Shown piece after piece: positions 1 through 10,787 of a stretch of DNA of 64,000 nt; position 1 is the first letter of the stretch, and the number at the start of each line of letters is the position of its first letter. The stretch comes from Pseudoclavibacter soli DSM 23366 (GTDB lineage: Bacteria > Actinomycetota > Actinomycetes > Actinomycetales > Microbacteriaceae): NCBI RefSeq assembly GCF_000423505.1, contig NZ_AUIC01000004.1, positions 372,001-436,000 on the forward strand, read 5' to 3'. The translations under genes were made by a program, and so were the position numbers. The notes under the pieces were generated by a model, which was given only the letters and a program-made list of their open reading frames with translations, did not search any database and had not been told where the DNA came from.

Positions 1-287
1 CCACGGCAGAGTTCGTACCGCTGCTAATGGCACACAATATGGGTGACACTCCGAACACAGGGTCGACGCTACAGTCGGTGCGCACCGGGCGGCCGACCGA
101 AATCGACTACCTCAATGGGGCAGTTGTTCAGGCCGCTGAAGAAGTTGGGCTGCAGGCACCGGTCAACGCAGCGCTCGTGCAGATGGTGCATGAGGTGGAG
201 CGTTCAGCTGAAACGTCGGCGCCAGCGTTTCAGAGCCCAGAGGCAGTGGTCAGCGATGCAAGGCTGGCCCCTTACGTGCAGCTCTAG
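1..287 (+). CDS. 2-dehydropantoate 2-reductase (ketopantoate reductase), C-terminal fragment
   Basis: This gene is cut by the left edge of the window; the open frame runs from base 3 to the TAG at 285-287. The visible part, including GRPTEIDYLNGAVV followed by PVNAALVQMVHEVE, matches the all-helical C-terminal domain of the PanE/ApbA family. In that family the conserved Glu of the TEIDYLNG segment contributes to ketopantoate binding. Full-length members use NADPH to reduce ketopantoate to pantoate in pantothenate/CoA synthesis, but many actinobacterial paralogues act on unknown 2-keto acids, so no symbol is given. It converges on rbfA with about 42 bp between the stops. Confidence 0.82.
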   Translation, partial: TAEFVPLLMAHNMGDTPNTGSTLQSVRTGRPTEIDYLNGAVVQAAEEVGLQAPVNAALVQMVHEVERSAETSAPAFQSPEAVVSDARLAPYVQL

Positions 288-329
288 CGCACAGTTTGCG
301 GGCACTCGCCAAGATGCGCGAAACCGAAC

Positions 330-800
330 TCAGTCTTGTGGCGCCTCGCCAATGGCTTCGTCAGCGTCTTCATCTTCGTCTTCGGCACGGCGGTACGGGT
401 CGGCGTCGCCGGCGAAGGTTGCTGACTCGGCTGCCTTCTGCGCCTCTTTGTCACGCCGCCGAGCTGTAGCCAACAGGTCTTCGATATGCGCTGCGTTCTC
501 GGGAATCGCATCGAGAATGAACTCGAGCGACGGGGTCAGACGTGCCGAGATATTGCGACCGACCTCGGTGCGCAGCAGCCCCGTGGCGCTCTTCAGCGCA
601 GCGGCGGTGTCTGCCCGCTCTTCGTCGGCGCCCAACACCGTATAGAAGATGCTGGCGTGCTGCAGGTCACCCGTCACCTTGACGTCGGTGATGGTGACGA
701 AACCGAGGCGGGGGTCGCGCAGCCCGCGTTCGAGCCGCTTGGCCACAATGACCTTGATGCGGTCGGCCAGTCGGGCCGCGCGTCCTCCGTTGTCAGCCAT
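330..800 (-). CDS. rbfA: 30S ribosome-binding factor RbfA
   Basis: A cold-shock and 30S-maturation factor that binds the 16S rRNA helix 1 region. The frame shows the KH-like RbfA core: RLADRIKVIVAKRLERGLRDPRLGFVT is split over the first 40 residues, then TDVKVTGDLQHASIFYTVLG, ending in an acidic tail (DEDEDADEA) usual for actinobacterial RbfA. An upstream in-frame ATG at 836 exists. I prefer the ATG at 800 because it has a GAGG about 8 nt ahead and begins MADNGGRAARLADRIK, the normal N-terminus. It is the last gene of the minus-strand operon, 45 bp after infB, and gives a protein of about 156 aa. Confidence 0.9.
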   Translation of the reverse strand: MADNGGRAARLADRIKVIVAKRLERGLRDPRLGFVTITDVKVTGDLQHASIFYTVLGADEERADTAAALKSATGLLRTEVGRNISARLTPSLEFILDAIPENAAHIEDLLATARRRDKEAQKAAESATFAGDADPYRRAEDEDEDADEAIGEAPQD

Positions 801-845
801 AGCTGATGCCTCGTCTTTCGTCAGTGCCTGTGGCACATGCCGGCG

Positions 846-3557
846 CTAGTCGCGCGGCTTCTCTCGGATCTCGTAGGTCTCGATCTCGTCGCCGACCTGG
901 ATGTCGTTGTACGAGCCCAGACCGATACCACATTCGTAGCCCTGCTTGACCTCGGTGACGTCGTCTTTGAAGCGACGCAGCGACTCGATCGAGAGATTGT
1001 CGCCGTGCACCACGCCGTTGCGCAGCACGCGAGCCTTCGAGTTACGGGTCACACCGCCCGACTTGACCAGTGCACCGGCGATGTTGCCGAACTTCGAGGA
1101 GCGGAACACCTCGCGCACCTCGGCGGTGCCAGTGTGCACCTCTTCGTACTCGGGCTTGAGCAGACCCTTGAGCGCGTTCTCGATGTCGTCGATCGCGTCG
1201 TAGATCACCGAATAGAACCGGATATCGATGCCCTCGCGCTGTGCCGCCTCACGAGCCTTGCCGTCGGGGCGCACGTTGAAGCCGATCACGATGGCGTTGT
1301 CGACCGTAGCCAGGTTCACGTCAGACTCGGTGATGGCGCCCACACCACGGTGAATGATGCGCAGCTGCACCGAATCGTCGATCTCGATCTTGAGCAGGGA
1401 CTCTTCGAGAGCCTCGACGGCACCAGACACATCGCCCTTGATAACCAAGTTGAGCGTTTCGACCTTGCCCTCTTCGAGTGCCTTGGTGAAGTCTTCGAGG
1501 CTGATGCGCTTGCGGCTCTTGGCCAGCAAGGCGTTGCGCTGTGCAGCCTCGCGCTTCTCAGCGATCTGACGCGCAGTGCGATCGTCTTCGGTGACCAAGA
1601 TGTTATCGCCAGCGCGAGGCACCGACGTCAGACCGAGCACCTGCACCGGACGCGACGGACCAGCCGCCTCCACGTTCTCGCCGTTCTCGTCGAACATAGC
1701 GCGAACACGACCGTACGCGGTGCCCGCCACGATGGCGTCGCCGACGTGCAGGGTGCCGTTCTGCACCAGCACAGTGGCAACCGCACCACGACCCTTATCG
1801 AGGTTGGCTTCGATGGCCACACCGCGAGCGTCGCGATCAGGGTTCGCCACCAGCTCGAGCCCGGCATCTGCCGTCAGCAGAATCGCCTCGAGCAGCTTGT
1901 CGATGCCGATGTTGTTCTTCGCCGACACGTCGACGAACATCGTGTCGCCGCCATACTCTTCGGCGACCAGGCCGAACTCGGTCAGCTGCTGACGGATCTT
2001 CGCCGGATTGGCGTCGGGCTTGTCTACCTTGTTGACCGCCACCACGATCGGCACACCAGCAGCCTGGGCGTGGTTCAAGGCCTCAATCGTCTGCGGCATC
2101 ACACCGTCATCGGCGGCAACCACAAGCACGGCGATATCGGTGACCTTCGCACCACGAGCACGCATGGCGGTGAACGCCTCGTGACCCGGGGTGTCGATGA
2201 AGGTGATGGCGCGTTCGACGCCTTCGTGCTCTGCCTGCACCTGGTAGGCACCGATGTGCTGGGTGATGCCACCGGCCTCACCGGCGACCACCTTGGTGTG
2301 TCGAATGGCATCGAGCAGTCGAGTCTTACCGTGATCGACGTGACCCATGACGGTGACCACCGGAGGACGAACTACGAGTGCATCGGGATCGTCTTCATCT
2401 TCGAGGTCGATGTCGAACTGCTCGAGCAGCTCTTTGTCTTCGTCTTCGGGGCTGACGATCTGGATCTTGAAGCCCAGCTCGGCGCCGAGCAGCTGGAAGG
2501 TGTCTTCGTCGAGCGACTCGGTGGCCGTGGCCATCTCGCCGAGGTGGAAGAGCACCGTCACCAGTGATGCCGGGTTGGCGCCGATCTTGTCGGCGAAATC
2601 GGTGAGCGAAGCACCACGGCGCAGACGGATAACGCTCTCGCCGTTGCCGCGGGGTACCGAGACACCGCCGAGGGTCGGAGCCTCCATCTGCTCGAACTCT
2701 TGACGTTTCGCCCGCTTCGACTTGCGCGACTTGCCACGGCCTCCACCGCGCCCGAAGGCGCCTGCTGTGCCGCCGCGTCCGCGGCCGCCGGGGCCCGGAC
2801 GACCACCGCCGCCCGCGAAACCACCGCGCTGACCGCCAGGACCGCCAGCAGCACCTTGGCCGCCGAAGCCGCCGGGTCGCTGGAACCCGCCGCCCTGACC
2901 TGGACGAGGCCGAGCGCCACCGCCCTGACCGACACGGTTGGGACCGCCTGCGCGACCGCCGTGCGAGCCGGGGCCGGGCCGGGCGCCACCGGGGCGCGGC
3001 GTGAAGGGGTTGTTCGCCACACGTGGTGCGTGCGGGCGCGGGCCATTGTGCTTGGGCGAGAAGGGATTGTTCGCCGGGCGCGGTGCGCGCGGACGCGGAA
3101 TCATGCTGGCCGGCGACGGATGCGCCGCACCACCGTCAGCAGGCTTCGGCGTGGGCGTTGCACCGGGCTTCGGTGTCGCCGACTCGGCGGGTTTGCTGGG
3201 CGCGGGTGCGCTGGGTGCCGACTCGCTCGCAGCGGCCTTGGCCGCGGCGGGTTTGGGCGCAGCAGGCTTGGTCTCGGCGGGTTTCGGTGTTGCAGCGCCG
3301 GATGCGGCACCCGGCTTGGGTGCGCCCGGCACGGGTGCGCTGGGGGTCGCCGTGCTCTTCGGCGCGGCCTTCTTGGGTGCTGCGGCCTCAGCAGGCTTCT
3401 GGGCCGGGATGGCCTCTTTCAGCTTGCGAATGACTGGCGGCTCGAGGGTTGACGATGGGCCCTTGACGAATTCGCCCATGTCGTTGAGCTTCGCCAGCAG
3501 CTCTTTGCTCGTGAGGCCAAGCTCCTTGGCCACTTCGTGTACGCGTGGTTTCGCCAC
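846..3557 (-). CDS. infB: Translation initiation factor IF-2
   Basis: The GTPase that places initiator tRNA on the 30S subunit. At 903 aa it is the usual actinobacterial length. Residues 1-50 ([19 protein letters not shown]) are the IF2_N domain. Residues about 55-290 are a Pro/Ala/Lys then Gly/Arg-rich linker typical of high-GC IF-2. The G domain follows with G1 GHVDHGKT near residue 405, G3 DTPGHEAF, and G4 [10 protein letters not shown], then domains II-IV. The ATG start is immediately followed by [13 protein letters not shown]. It lies downstream of nusA with 196 bp between them and no ylxR, which normally sits there. Confidence 0.97.
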   Translation of the reverse strand: MAKPRVHEVAKELGLTSKELLAKLNDMGEFVKGPSSTLEPPVIRKLKEAIPAQKPAEAAAPKKAAPKSTATPSAPVPGAPKPGAASGAATPKPAETKPAAPKPAAAKAAASESAPSAPAPSKPAESATPKPGATPTPKPADGGAAHPSPASMIPRPRAPRPANNPFSPKHNGPRPHAPRVANNPFTPRPGGARPGPGSHGGRAGGPNRVGQGGGARPRPGQGGGFQRPGGFGGQGAAGGPGGQRGGFAGGGGRPGPGGRGRGGTAGAFGRGGGRGKSRKSKRAKRQEFEQMEAPTLGGVSVPRGNGESVIRLRRGASLTDFADKIGANPASLVTVLFHLGEMATATESLDEDTFQLLGAELGFKIQIVSPEDEDKELLEQFDIDLEDEDDPDALVVRPPVVTVMGHVDHGKTRLLDAIRHTKVVAGEAGGITQHIGAYQVQAEHEGVERAITFIDTPGHEAFTAMRARGAKVTDIAVLVVAADDGVMPQTIEALNHAQAAGVPIVVAVNKVDKPDANPAKIRQQLTEFGLVAEEYGGDTMFVDVSAKNNIGIDKLLEAILLTADAGLELVANPDRDARGVAIEANLDKGRGAVATVLVQNGTLHVGDAIVAGTAYGRVRAMFDENGENVEAAGPSRPVQVLGLTSVPRAGDNILVTEDDRTARQIAEKREAAQRNALLAKSRKRISLEDFTKALEEGKVETLNLVIKGDVSGAVEALEESLLKIEIDDSVQLRIIHRGVGAITESDVNLATVDNAIVIGFNVRPDGKAREAAQREGIDIRFYSVIYDAIDDIENALKGLLKPEYEEVHTGTAEVREVFRSSKFGNIAGALVKSGGVTRNSKARVLRNGVVHGDNLSIESLRRFKDDVTEVKQGYECGIGLGSYNDIQVGDEIETYEIREKPRD

Positions 3558-3753
3558 AATTCTCCTGTCTCAGGCCTGCACCCGAGCATGGGAGCAGGCG
3601 TTACTTCTGACGTCTCATTTCGAGCCGTTCATTATGCGTCCATCAGCCGATCAACCTGTTCTGTCGGAAGAGATGCATGCGCGTCGAAGCACATGCCTCA
3701 GCCATCTTAGCGCGTCAGCTCGGTCAGGGCGACCGGCCAACCCGCGAGTCTGC

Positions 3754-4719
3754 CTATGCCCGGTCGGGCTGGATGTCGATCTTGGCACCAGTGAGCTTGG
3801 CCGCCAAGCGAGCGTTCTGCCCTTCTTTGCCGATCGCCAGGGAGAGCTGCGACTCGGGCACGAATGCACGCACAGCCTTAAGCTCTTCGCTAACCACCTC
3901 GGTGCGAGTCACCTTGGCCGGTGACAGCGCACTGGCCACGAACGTCGCCAAGTCTTCGCTGTAGTCGACGATGTCGATCTTCTCGTCGCCGAGTTCAGAC
4001 GTGACGGCGCGAACACGCGAGCCCAGCTCACCGATGGCCGCACCCTTGGCGTTGATGCCCGGCTGCAGCGCACGCACGGCGATCTTGGTGCGATGACCCG
4101 CTTCACGGGCGGTCGAGGCGATCTCGACCAAGTGATTGTGAATCTCGGGAACCTCGAGCTCGAACAGCCCGCGCACCAGCCCTGGGTGCGTACGGCTGAC
4201 GATCACGCTCGGCCCCTTGTTGCCGCGTTCAACCTTGGTGATGAACACTCGCAGGCGATCACCATGACGGTACTGCTCGCCCGGAGTCTGCTCTTCTGGC
4301 GGCAGCACTGCCTCAATGGTGCCCAGATCAACCTGCACCAGACGCGGGTCGGTGCCCTGCTGAATGACACCGGCGGCGATCGTGCCCTCGCGGTCTTTGT
4401 ACTCACCGAGCAACGTGTCATCGGCGAGCGCGCGCAGCCGCTGGTTGATCACCTGTCGAGCCGCCAGCGCAGCAACACGACCGAAGTCGTCGGGAGTGAC
4501 GTCGGCCTCACCGAGCTCGTTGCCCTCGTCGTCAGTCTCGACTTCGAGAATGTTGAGCTCGCCGGTCTTGCGGTTGATCTGCGCGCGGGCCTCGGAGTCG
4601 TGCCCGACGTGCTTGTGGTAGGCGGTGAGAATGGCCTGCTCGATGATCACGACGAGTTCGTCGAAGGGAATCTCGCGTTCGCTCTCGAGAAGACGCAGCG
4701 CACCCAGATCGATTTTCAT
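3754..4719 (-). CDS. nusA: Transcription termination/antitermination factor NusA
   Basis: An RNA polymerase-associated elongation factor. The ATG at 4719 gives 321 aa starting MKIDLGALRLLESEREIPF, the standard NusA N-terminal domain; the open frame reaches back to 4920 but lacks family similarity there. The S1 domain (residues about 110-180) is followed by two KH domains. KH1 lies around SRTHPGLVRGLFELEVPEI and KH2 around LSLAIGKEGQNARLAAKLTG, which ends the protein. There are no C-terminal acidic repeats, as is usual for actinobacteria. rimP, normally just upstream, is absent: only 116 bp separate nusA from proS. Confidence 0.96.
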   Translation of the reverse strand: MKIDLGALRLLESEREIPFDELVVIIEQAILTAYHKHVGHDSEARAQINRKTGELNILEVETDDEGNELGEADVTPDDFGRVAALAARQVINQRLRALADDTLLGEYKDREGTIAAGVIQQGTDPRLVQVDLGTIEAVLPPEEQTPGEQYRHGDRLRVFITKVERGNKGPSVIVSRTHPGLVRGLFELEVPEIHNHLVEIASTAREAGHRTKIAVRALQPGINAKGAAIGELGSRVRAVTSELGDEKIDIVDYSEDLATFVASALSPAKVTRTEVVSEELKAVRAFVPESQLSLAIGKEGQNARLAAKLTGAKIDIQPDRA

Positions 4720-4835
4720 GCCGTCTCCTGTATTCACATGTGGCCTCGGCGCTGGCTCGCACCGAGCGTCTTCAACTCGAACAACTGCGTCTAGGGTAGC
4801 ACCCGGCGGCGCCGCCGCCCCGGGGCCTCGGCTGA

Positions 4836-6623
4836 TCAGTCGAGATCGAGACGATGCAGCAGCGTACGCGTGGCGTCTTGGCGCGCGATCTGGTCTTTGG
4901 CCCCCGCACGACGATCCCACAGCTCAACTTGGCCGTCGGCGAGCCCCTTGCCAACCACCAGCACATGCGGCACGCCGATCAGCTCGGCATCTTTGAACTT
5001 CACCCCGGGTGAGACCTTCTGACGGTCGTCGAAGAGTACCTCGACGCCTCGAGCCTCAAGCTCGTCAGCGATCTCGGCTCCCACCTCGTAGACCTGCTCG
5101 TCTTTGCCCGTCGCCACCACGTGCACCTGGAACGGAGCGACCTCGTCGGGCCAGAGCAGTCCGCGGTCGTCGCGGTAGGCCTCGGCGAGCACTGCGATCA
5201 GGCGGGTGACGCCAATGCCGTATGAGCCCATAGTCACCGTGGCGAGCTTGCCGTTGCGATCGAGCACCTTGAGGTCGAGTGCCTCGGCGTATTTGCGGCC
5301 GAGCTGGAAGACGTGGCCGATCTCGATGCCACGTGCCGTGCGCAGCGGCCCTGAGCCGTCGGGAGCCGGGTCGCCCTCACGCACCTCGGCGATGTCAGCC
5401 AAGCCGTCGGCGACGAAGTCGCGGCCAGCGACCACACCCAGTGCGTGACGCTGTGGCTGATTGGCACCAGTGACCCACACCGTGCCGTCGCCCACGCGGG
5501 GGTCGACGAGATAGCGGATACCCGAGGCTGACTGCTCGCCGAGCAGCTGCGGCTGCCCTGCCGCGCCCTGCGGGCCGATGTAGCCTTTGACCAGTTCAGG
5601 ATGCGCGGCGAAGTCGGCCTCAGTCGCCGGCTCTACCTCGGCGGGCGCGAAGGCCACCTCAGCGCGTTTGAGATCGACTTCGCGGTCTCCGGGTACGCCC
5701 ACGATCACCAGCTCGGTCTCGCCGTCGAGATGCGTCAGGCGCAGCACGACATTCTTGAGCGTGTCGGCCGCACTCCACTGCCCCTCGCGGCGATCGGCGA
5801 AGCCCTCGTTGAGCACCGCGACCAGCGCCTCGATAGTGGTCGCAGACGGAGTGTCGACAACCTCAGCTGGGCCAGCCGCAGCGGCATCGATTGGCGCGGC
5901 CGGCGCGGTGGTCACCGCTTCGACGTTGGCCGCGTACCCGGCATCGGTGTAGACGAACGTGTCTTCGCCGATCGGTGAGGGTGAGAGAAACTCTTCTGAC
6001 TTCGACCCGCCCATTGCGCCGGCGTCGGCCTTCACAATGACGTACTCGACGCCGAGCCGCTCGAAAATGCGCTCGTAAGCGTCACGCATCAGCTGGTAGC
6101 TCACGTCGAGGCCGGCATCGTCGATGTCGAACGAATAGGCGTCTTTCATCACGAACTCGCGCCCGCGCAGCAGACCGGCGCGGGGCCTCGCCTCATCGCG
6201 GTATTTGGTCTGCACCTGGTAGAGCGTGACCGGAAGATCTTTGTACGACGAATAGAGATCTTTGACCAGCAGGGTGAAGACCTCTTCGTGGGTGGGCGCC
6301 AGCAGATAGTCGGCGTCTTTGCGATCTTTCAGCGTGAAGAGGTTGTCGCCGTACTCCTCCCAGCGACCGGTGGCCTCATAGGGCTCACGCGGCAGTAGCC
6401 CGGGAAAGTGCACCTCTTGAGCGCCGGCCGCCTCCATCTCGGCACGCACGACCGCCTCGACCTTGCGCAGCACCCGCAGCCCGAGCGGCAGCCAGGCGAA
6501 GATACCGGGCGCCTCACGGCGGATGTACCCGGCGCGCACCAGCAGACGGTGGCCGGCAACTTCGGCGTCGTTGGGGTCTTCGCGAAGCGTACGCAGAAAC
6601 AGGGTCGACATGCGGGTGGGCAC
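4836..6623 (-). CDS. proS: Prolyl-tRNA synthetase, bacterial type with editing insertion
   Basis: A class II aminoacyl-tRNA synthetase. Motif 2 is in [19 protein letters not shown] and motif 3 in [16 protein letters not shown]. Between them (about residues 220-390) is the INS editing domain that hydrolyses Ala-tRNA(Pro), and the C-terminus is an anticodon-binding domain ([18 protein letters not shown]). I chose the GTG at 6623 because AAGGA lies 7 nt upstream, giving 595 aa. Alternatives are the ATG at 6611 ([12 protein letters not shown]) and ATGs at 6656 and 6668 without a good ribosome site. Confidence 0.95.
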   Translation of the reverse strand: MPTRMSTLFLRTLREDPNDAEVAGHRLLVRAGYIRREAPGIFAWLPLGLRVLRKVEAVVRAEMEAAGAQEVHFPGLLPREPYEATGRWEEYGDNLFTLKDRKDADYLLAPTHEEVFTLLVKDLYSSYKDLPVTLYQVQTKYRDEARPRAGLLRGREFVMKDAYSFDIDDAGLDVSYQLMRDAYERIFERLGVEYVIVKADAGAMGGSKSEEFLSPSPIGEDTFVYTDAGYAANVEAVTTAPAAPIDAAAAGPAEVVDTPSATTIEALVAVLNEGFADRREGQWSAADTLKNVVLRLTHLDGETELVIVGVPGDREVDLKRAEVAFAPAEVEPATEADFAAHPELVKGYIGPQGAAGQPQLLGEQSASGIRYLVDPRVGDGTVWVTGANQPQRHALGVVAGRDFVADGLADIAEVREGDPAPDGSGPLRTARGIEIGHVFQLGRKYAEALDLKVLDRNGKLATVTMGSYGIGVTRLIAVLAEAYRDDRGLLWPDEVAPFQVHVVATGKDEQVYEVGAEIADELEARGVEVLFDDRQKVSPGVKFKDAELIGVPHVLVVGKGLADGQVELWDRRAGAKDQIARQDATRTLLHRLDLD

Positions 6624-6683
6624 AGGTTCATCCTTCACAGATTCGGGTGAGACCATCGTATACCGCACACCGCGCTGCGCTGA

Positions 6684-7070
6684 TCAGAGAAAGCGGTCGG
6701 GCAGATTGTCTGGGTCGGGCTCAGGGGGCGGCCCGGCGAATCGCCAGGCAGCCGCGAGCAGCGCCACGATTGAAATGCCGTCAACAACCCACCACAGCAC
6801 CTGGTTGACGTCGTACCAGATCGGCAGAAATACCACAGCGACAGCAGCCAGCAGGATGCCCCAGCCCCGCTGCGAGATTCTGAAGCAGTTGACGGCCAGA
6901 AACACCGCCGCCGCAGCAACACCCACAGTCAGCAGACGTCGCCAGACGAGACCGGCTCCCTCGAAATCGACGAACAGCAGCACCACCGCGGCCAGCGCTG
7001 AGACGATGGCGATGGGACGAAACGCGCGCATCGCATCCGGCAGCTGCGGTTCGTTTGATGAGGTGCTCAT
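6684..7070 (-). CDS. Small integral membrane protein of unknown function
   Basis: This is a 128-aa protein starting [19 protein letters not shown]. It has about four hydrophobic helices: residues about 18-36, 46-62, 70-85 and 89-110. A Trp-rich stretch ([13 protein letters not shown]) sits before the last helix, and the tail is cytosolic and Pro/Asp-rich ([15 protein letters not shown]). The ATG overlaps the ispG stop as ATGA, so the gene is probably translationally coupled to ispG. Similar small membrane proteins occur at this place in related actinobacteria. I recognise no catalytic motif and assign no function. Confidence 0.8.
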   Translation of the reverse strand: MSTSSNEPQLPDAMRAFRPIAIVSALAAVVLLFVDFEGAGLVWRRLLTVGVAAAAVFLAVNCFRISQRGWGILLAAVAVVFLPIWYDVNQVLWWVVDGISIVALLAAAWRFAGPPPEPDPDNLPDRFL

Positions 7071-8218
7071 GCGGTGATCACCTCGACGTGGGCATCGTCG
7101 CTGGCGGGCAGATCTGCGGCCAGCCGGTTGGCCTCGGCGATGAGCGTCGCCACGATCTCGCTTTCGGGCACGGTCTTGACGACCTCGCCCTTGACGAAGA
7201 TCTGCCCCTTGCCGTTGCCGCTGGCCACGCCGAGATCTGCATCGCGAGCTTCGCCAGGCCCATTGACCACACAGCCCATCACGGCCACTCGCAGCGGCAC
7301 CTTCATGCCCTCGAGCCCTGCGGTGACGTCTTCGGCCAAGGTGTACACATCGACCTGGGCGCGGCCGCACGACGGGCATGAGACGATCTCAAGCTTGCGT
7401 TCGCGCAGGTTCAACGATTCGAGAATCTTCAGCCCAACACGCACCTCTTCGATGGGTGGAGCCGAGAGTGACACACGGATGGTGTCGCCGATGCCCTCGG
7501 CCAGCAGCACGCCGAAGGCCACCGAAGACTTGATGGTGCCCTGAAAGGCAGGGCCGGCTTCGGTGACGCCCAGGTGCAGCGGCCAGTCACCTCGCGCCGA
7601 GAGCTGGCGGTAGGTCTCGATCATCACCACCGGGTCGTGGTGTTTGACCGAGATCGCGAAATCGTGAAAGCCGACGTCTTCGAACAGCGAGGCCTCCCAG
7701 ACGGCCGACTCGACCATCGCCTCGGGAGTGGCTCGGCCGTATTTCTCGAGCAGGCGCTTATCGAGCGAGCCGGCGTTGACACCGATGCGCAGCGCCACAC
7801 CGTGGTCGGAGGCGGCCTTCGCGATATCGGCGATCTGATCGTCAAACTTGCGGATATTTCCGGGGTTGACGCGCACGCCAGCGCATCCGGCTTCGATGGC
7901 CTGAAACACGTAGCGCGGCTGAAAGTGAATGTCTGCGACAACGGGGATGTTCGAGTGGCTGGCGATCGCCGGCAGCGCGTCGGCATCGTCTTGGCTCGGC
8001 ACCGCCACACGCACGATATCGCAGCCCGCGGCGGTGAGTTCGGCAATCTGCTGCAACGTGGCACCGATGTCGGTGGTCTTGGTGGTGCACATCGACTGCA
8101 CACTCACCGGAGCGTCGCCGCCGACCGCGACGCTGCCAACCTGGATCTGCCTGGTCTTGCGCCGCGGCGCGAGCACCTGCTGCGGTGCCTGCGGCATGCC
8201 GAGATTCACTGCTGCCAC
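7067..8218 (-). CDS. ispG: 4-hydroxy-3-methylbut-2-en-1-yl diphosphate synthase (IspG/GcpE)
   Basis: This enzyme converts MEcPP to HMBPP in the MEP isoprenoid pathway using a [4Fe-4S] cluster. Seen: the TIM-barrel start [24 protein letters not shown], and the C-terminal cluster ligands in [11 protein letters not shown] and the later [10 protein letters not shown]. The GTG at 8218 is chosen because AGGAG lies 5 nt upstream, giving 383 aa, the usual length. The open frame continues upstream to 8281 without a ribosome site. With dxr two genes upstream it forms the MEP part of this operon. Confidence 0.95.
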   Translation of the reverse strand: MAAVNLGMPQAPQQVLAPRRKTRQIQVGSVAVGGDAPVSVQSMCTTKTTDIGATLQQIAELTAAGCDIVRVAVPSQDDADALPAIASHSNIPVVADIHFQPRYVFQAIEAGCAGVRVNPGNIRKFDDQIADIAKAASDHGVALRIGVNAGSLDKRLLEKYGRATPEAMVESAVWEASLFEDVGFHDFAISVKHHDPVVMIETYRQLSARGDWPLHLGVTEAGPAFQGTIKSSVAFGVLLAEGIGDTIRVSLSAPPIEEVRVGLKILESLNLRERKLEIVSCPSCGRAQVDVYTLAEDVTAGLEGMKVPLRVAVMGCVVNGPGEARDADLGVASGNGKGQIFVKGEVVKTVPESEIVATLIAEANRLAADLPASDDAHVEVITA

Positions 8219-8298
8219 GATGTCTCCTCTGTGCCCTTGTACTGGGCGCTCAGCGGTGCTGCGATGCACCGCGCAACTCAAGTCTAGTGACGCCGACC

Positions 8299-9666
8299 TC
8301 AGCCGAAGATTTGGATCGGTTTGACCAGATCGGCGTAGATGAGCATGCCGCCGGTTGCCAGCAGCACTGCGAACACCACCACCGTCAGCGGCATCAGACG
8401 TGCGGCGTCGAACGGGCCTGGATCTCTGCGGCCGGTCATGCGGGCAACCGCGCGGCGCAGCCCCTCCCAGAGTGCGCCGAAGATGTGCCCGCCGTCGAGG
8501 GGCATCAGCGGGATCATGTTGAAGGCGAACAGCGCCACGTTCAGCGAAGCGGCCAGACCGATCAGTGACGCCACCTTCTCGCTCAATGAGATCTGGTCAC
8601 TCGCCGTGAGCTCACCGGCCACTCGCCCGACACCGACCACGCTCATCGGCCCATCGGGGTCGCGAGCCTGATCGCTGAATGCGGCCTGTGTGGCGGCCAC
8701 CACTTTCTGCGGCAGGCTGATGATGCCCTCGGCCGCCAGCTGCAGGTTGTCTCCGACGGCAGTGAATGCCGCAGTGATGGGTTGCCGCACGCGCGTCGAG
8801 GTCGGCGAGATGCCGATGAACCCTACCGTCTCGGTCTGCTTTGTGCCATCGGCGTTGGTTTGCACCCGCCCGAACTTGTCGTAGACATAGCGCGTGCTGG
8901 CCTGCGGGGTGAGATCGAGTGAGACCACCGCGTTGTCGCGCAGCACCTGCACCGTCACCGTCTGACCTGCCAGCGGCTGCACGATGGTCTGCACATCGCT
9001 CCACTGGTTGACGTCTTCGCCGCCGATCGACAGCACCTGGTCACCCGGCAGAAGCCCCGCTGCAGCCCCCGGCGACAGTGGGTCAGAGTCGGTGCACTCG
9101 GTCTGCGTGCTGTCGGCCGCAATCACGCACTGCGACACCGTGGCCAGCGTGGTCGTGGACTGCACCGTTCCGAAGCCCATGACGAGCACGGCATAGCAGA
9201 CCAGCGCGATCAGCAGGTTCATCACCGGGCCGCCGAGCATCACGAGCAGACGCTTCCAGACCGGCTGCCGGTAGAAGGTGCGGTGCTCGTCGCCCGGGGC
9301 GATCGTGTCAGCACTCGCGCGCCGAGCGTTGCGCACCATCTGCGCCAGGCGGCGGCGCGATACGGTGATCAGCCCCGGCTTGGTGCCGTCTTTCTGCGCA
9401 GACTCCTCACTGGCGTCAACCGCCTCATCAGGCGGAAACATGCCGATCATCGAGATGTAGCCGCCCAGCGGAAAGGCCTTGAACCCGTATTCAGTCTCAC
9501 CGCGGCGCCAAGAGATCAGGGTGGGGCCGAACCCGATCATGTACTGCTCGACTTTGATGCCGAAACGCTTAGCCCAAAACAGGTGCCCCAGCTCATGCAG
9601 GGCGATCGAGACCGCGATGACAAACGCGATCGCGATGATGCCGACGATGTACCAGAGGATGTCCAT
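8299..9666 (-). CDS. rseP: Site-2 intramembrane zinc metalloprotease (RseP/Rip1 family)
   Basis: A membrane-embedded protease that releases anti-sigma factors and related proteins. The ATG at 9666 starts [15 protein letters not shown] and gives 455 aa. The zinc motif HELGH is at residues 24-28 in the first membrane helix. A PDZ domain (about 210-290; [16 protein letters not shown]) follows, and the third zinc ligand is in [19 protein letters not shown] near residue 390. A GGAG lies just ahead of the ATG. It sits 11 bp after dxr, as in many actinobacteria, where it is usually named rip1. Confidence 0.93.
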   Translation of the reverse strand: MDILWYIVGIIAIAFVIAVSIALHELGHLFWAKRFGIKVEQYMIGFGPTLISWRRGETEYGFKAFPLGGYISMIGMFPPDEAVDASEESAQKDGTKPGLITVSRRRLAQMVRNARRASADTIAPGDEHRTFYRQPVWKRLLVMLGGPVMNLLIALVCYAVLVMGFGTVQSTTTLATVSQCVIAADSTQTECTDSDPLSPGAAAGLLPGDQVLSIGGEDVNQWSDVQTIVQPLAGQTVTVQVLRDNAVVSLDLTPQASTRYVYDKFGRVQTNADGTKQTETVGFIGISPTSTRVRQPITAAFTAVGDNLQLAAEGIISLPQKVVAATQAAFSDQARDPDGPMSVVGVGRVAGELTASDQISLSEKVASLIGLAASLNVALFAFNMIPLMPLDGGHIFGALWEGLRRAVARMTGRRDPGPFDAARLMPLTVVVFAVLLATGGMLIYADLVKPIQIFG

Positions 9667-9677
9667 GATCTCCGATG

Positions 9678-10787
9678 CTATTCCGTAATGCTGTGTGCTG
9701 CCTGATCGGCTGCTGTCCGAGCCCATTGGTCGGCGGCGAGCACACCACGCAACGTCACGGGCTGCTGCGACCGCTCGTCGGCCGCCCAAAGGTCGAGCGT
9801 CGCCCGAATTCCGGCGACGATGTCAGCGAAGGCGATATTACCGGCATGAAACAGCGCCACCAGGCGTTCGTTGGCACCGTTGAACACCGCCGGCCAGCTC
9901 CCCGCTCGCGTGCCGGCTTCGCGCGCGAGCGCCACCGCACCGAACACTGACTCATCGATGGGTTCGAACTGCCACTGCCATGCGCGGCTCCAGTCGACCG
10001 CAGCCGTGGCCTTCGGCACTCGGTTCGGCCAGTCGAGAGCCAAGCTGATCGGCAGACGCATGTCGGGCGGCGACACTTGGGCGATCGTGCTGCCGTCGAC
10101 GAATTGCACCATCGAATGCACCATCGACTGCGGATGCACGACCGCGTCGATGCGATCGTAGGGCACATCGAACAGATAGTGCGCCTCGATGATCTCGAGC
10201 CCCTTATTGACCAAGGTGGCCGAATTCGTGGTGACCAGCGGCCCCATCTGCCAAGTCGGGTGGTTCAGCGCCTCGGCTGGTGTCACAGCGGCCAGACGCT
10301 CTTTCGTATACCCGCGAAACGGCCCGCCCGACGCCGTCAACACTAGGCGATCTACCTCAGCGCGCTGCCCGGAGGCGAGGCACTGCGCAATGGCCGAGTG
10401 CTCTGAGTCAACCGGCACGATTTGACCGGGAGCTGCCAGTGCGCGCACCAAGTCTCCGCCGATCACCAGGCTCTCTTTATTGGCCAGAGCCAAGGATGCC
10501 CCACTTTCGAGGGCCGCAACGGTCGCCTCGAGACCCGCCGAGCCGCTGATCGCATTGAGCACGACATCCGCTGAGGTGGTGCGCACCAGCTCGGCCGCAG
10601 CGCTGGCACCCAGCGCAAGTTGAGCATCCGGCACGCCGAATCGAGCCGCCTGTGCTCGCAGCTGGGCTTGGTCAGAGCCAGCAGCCAAGCCGACGACCGC
10701 AAAACGATCGGGATTGCGCGCGATGATGTCAAGGGCCTGCGTGCCGATAGAGCCGGTGCTGCCCAGCACGATCACCCGACGAGTCAA
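9678..10787 (-). CDS. dxr: 1-deoxy-D-xylulose 5-phosphate reductoisomerase
   Basis: Catalyses the NADPH-dependent DXP to MEP step, the first committed MEP reaction. Seen: N-terminal Rossmann motif [18 protein letters not shown], the catalytic region [13 protein letters not shown] with Mn-binding Asp and Glu, and [10 protein letters not shown]. The start is TTG at 10787, overlapping the PP2C stop as TTGA, with GAGGAG about 6 nt upstream. The protein is 369 aa, slightly short of the E. coli enzyme but normal. Confidence 0.95.
   Translation of the reverse strand: MTRRVIVLGSTGSIGTQALDIIARNPDRFAVVGLAAGSDQAQLRAQAARFGVPDAQLALGASAAAELVRTTSADVVLNAISGSAGLEATVAALESGASLALANKESLVIGGDLVRALAAPGQIVPVDSEHSAIAQCLASGQRAEVDRLVLTASGGPFRGYTKERLAAVTPAEALNHPTWQMGPLVTTNSATLVNKGLEIIEAHYLFDVPYDRIDAVVHPQSMVHSMVQFVDGSTIAQVSPPDMRLPISLALDWPNRVPKATAAVDWSRAWQWQFEPIDESVFGAVALAREAGTRAGSWPAVFNGANERLVALFHAGNIAFADIVAGIRATLDLWAADERSQQPVTLRGVLAADQWARTAADQAAHSITE

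Noticed and set aside
837-2567. Long plus-strand open frame (576 codons) opposite infB
   Set aside because: It mirrors infB in the antisense frame, a common effect of high-GC codon bias. It has His/Val/Asp-rich low complexity, no ribosome site and no recognisable domain.
3651-3869. Possible ylxR in the nusA-infB gap (72-codon minus-strand frame)
   Set aside because: It overlaps the nusA 3' end and lacks the R-x-C-x-x-C-R motif of YlxR; the gap is too short for the full gene.
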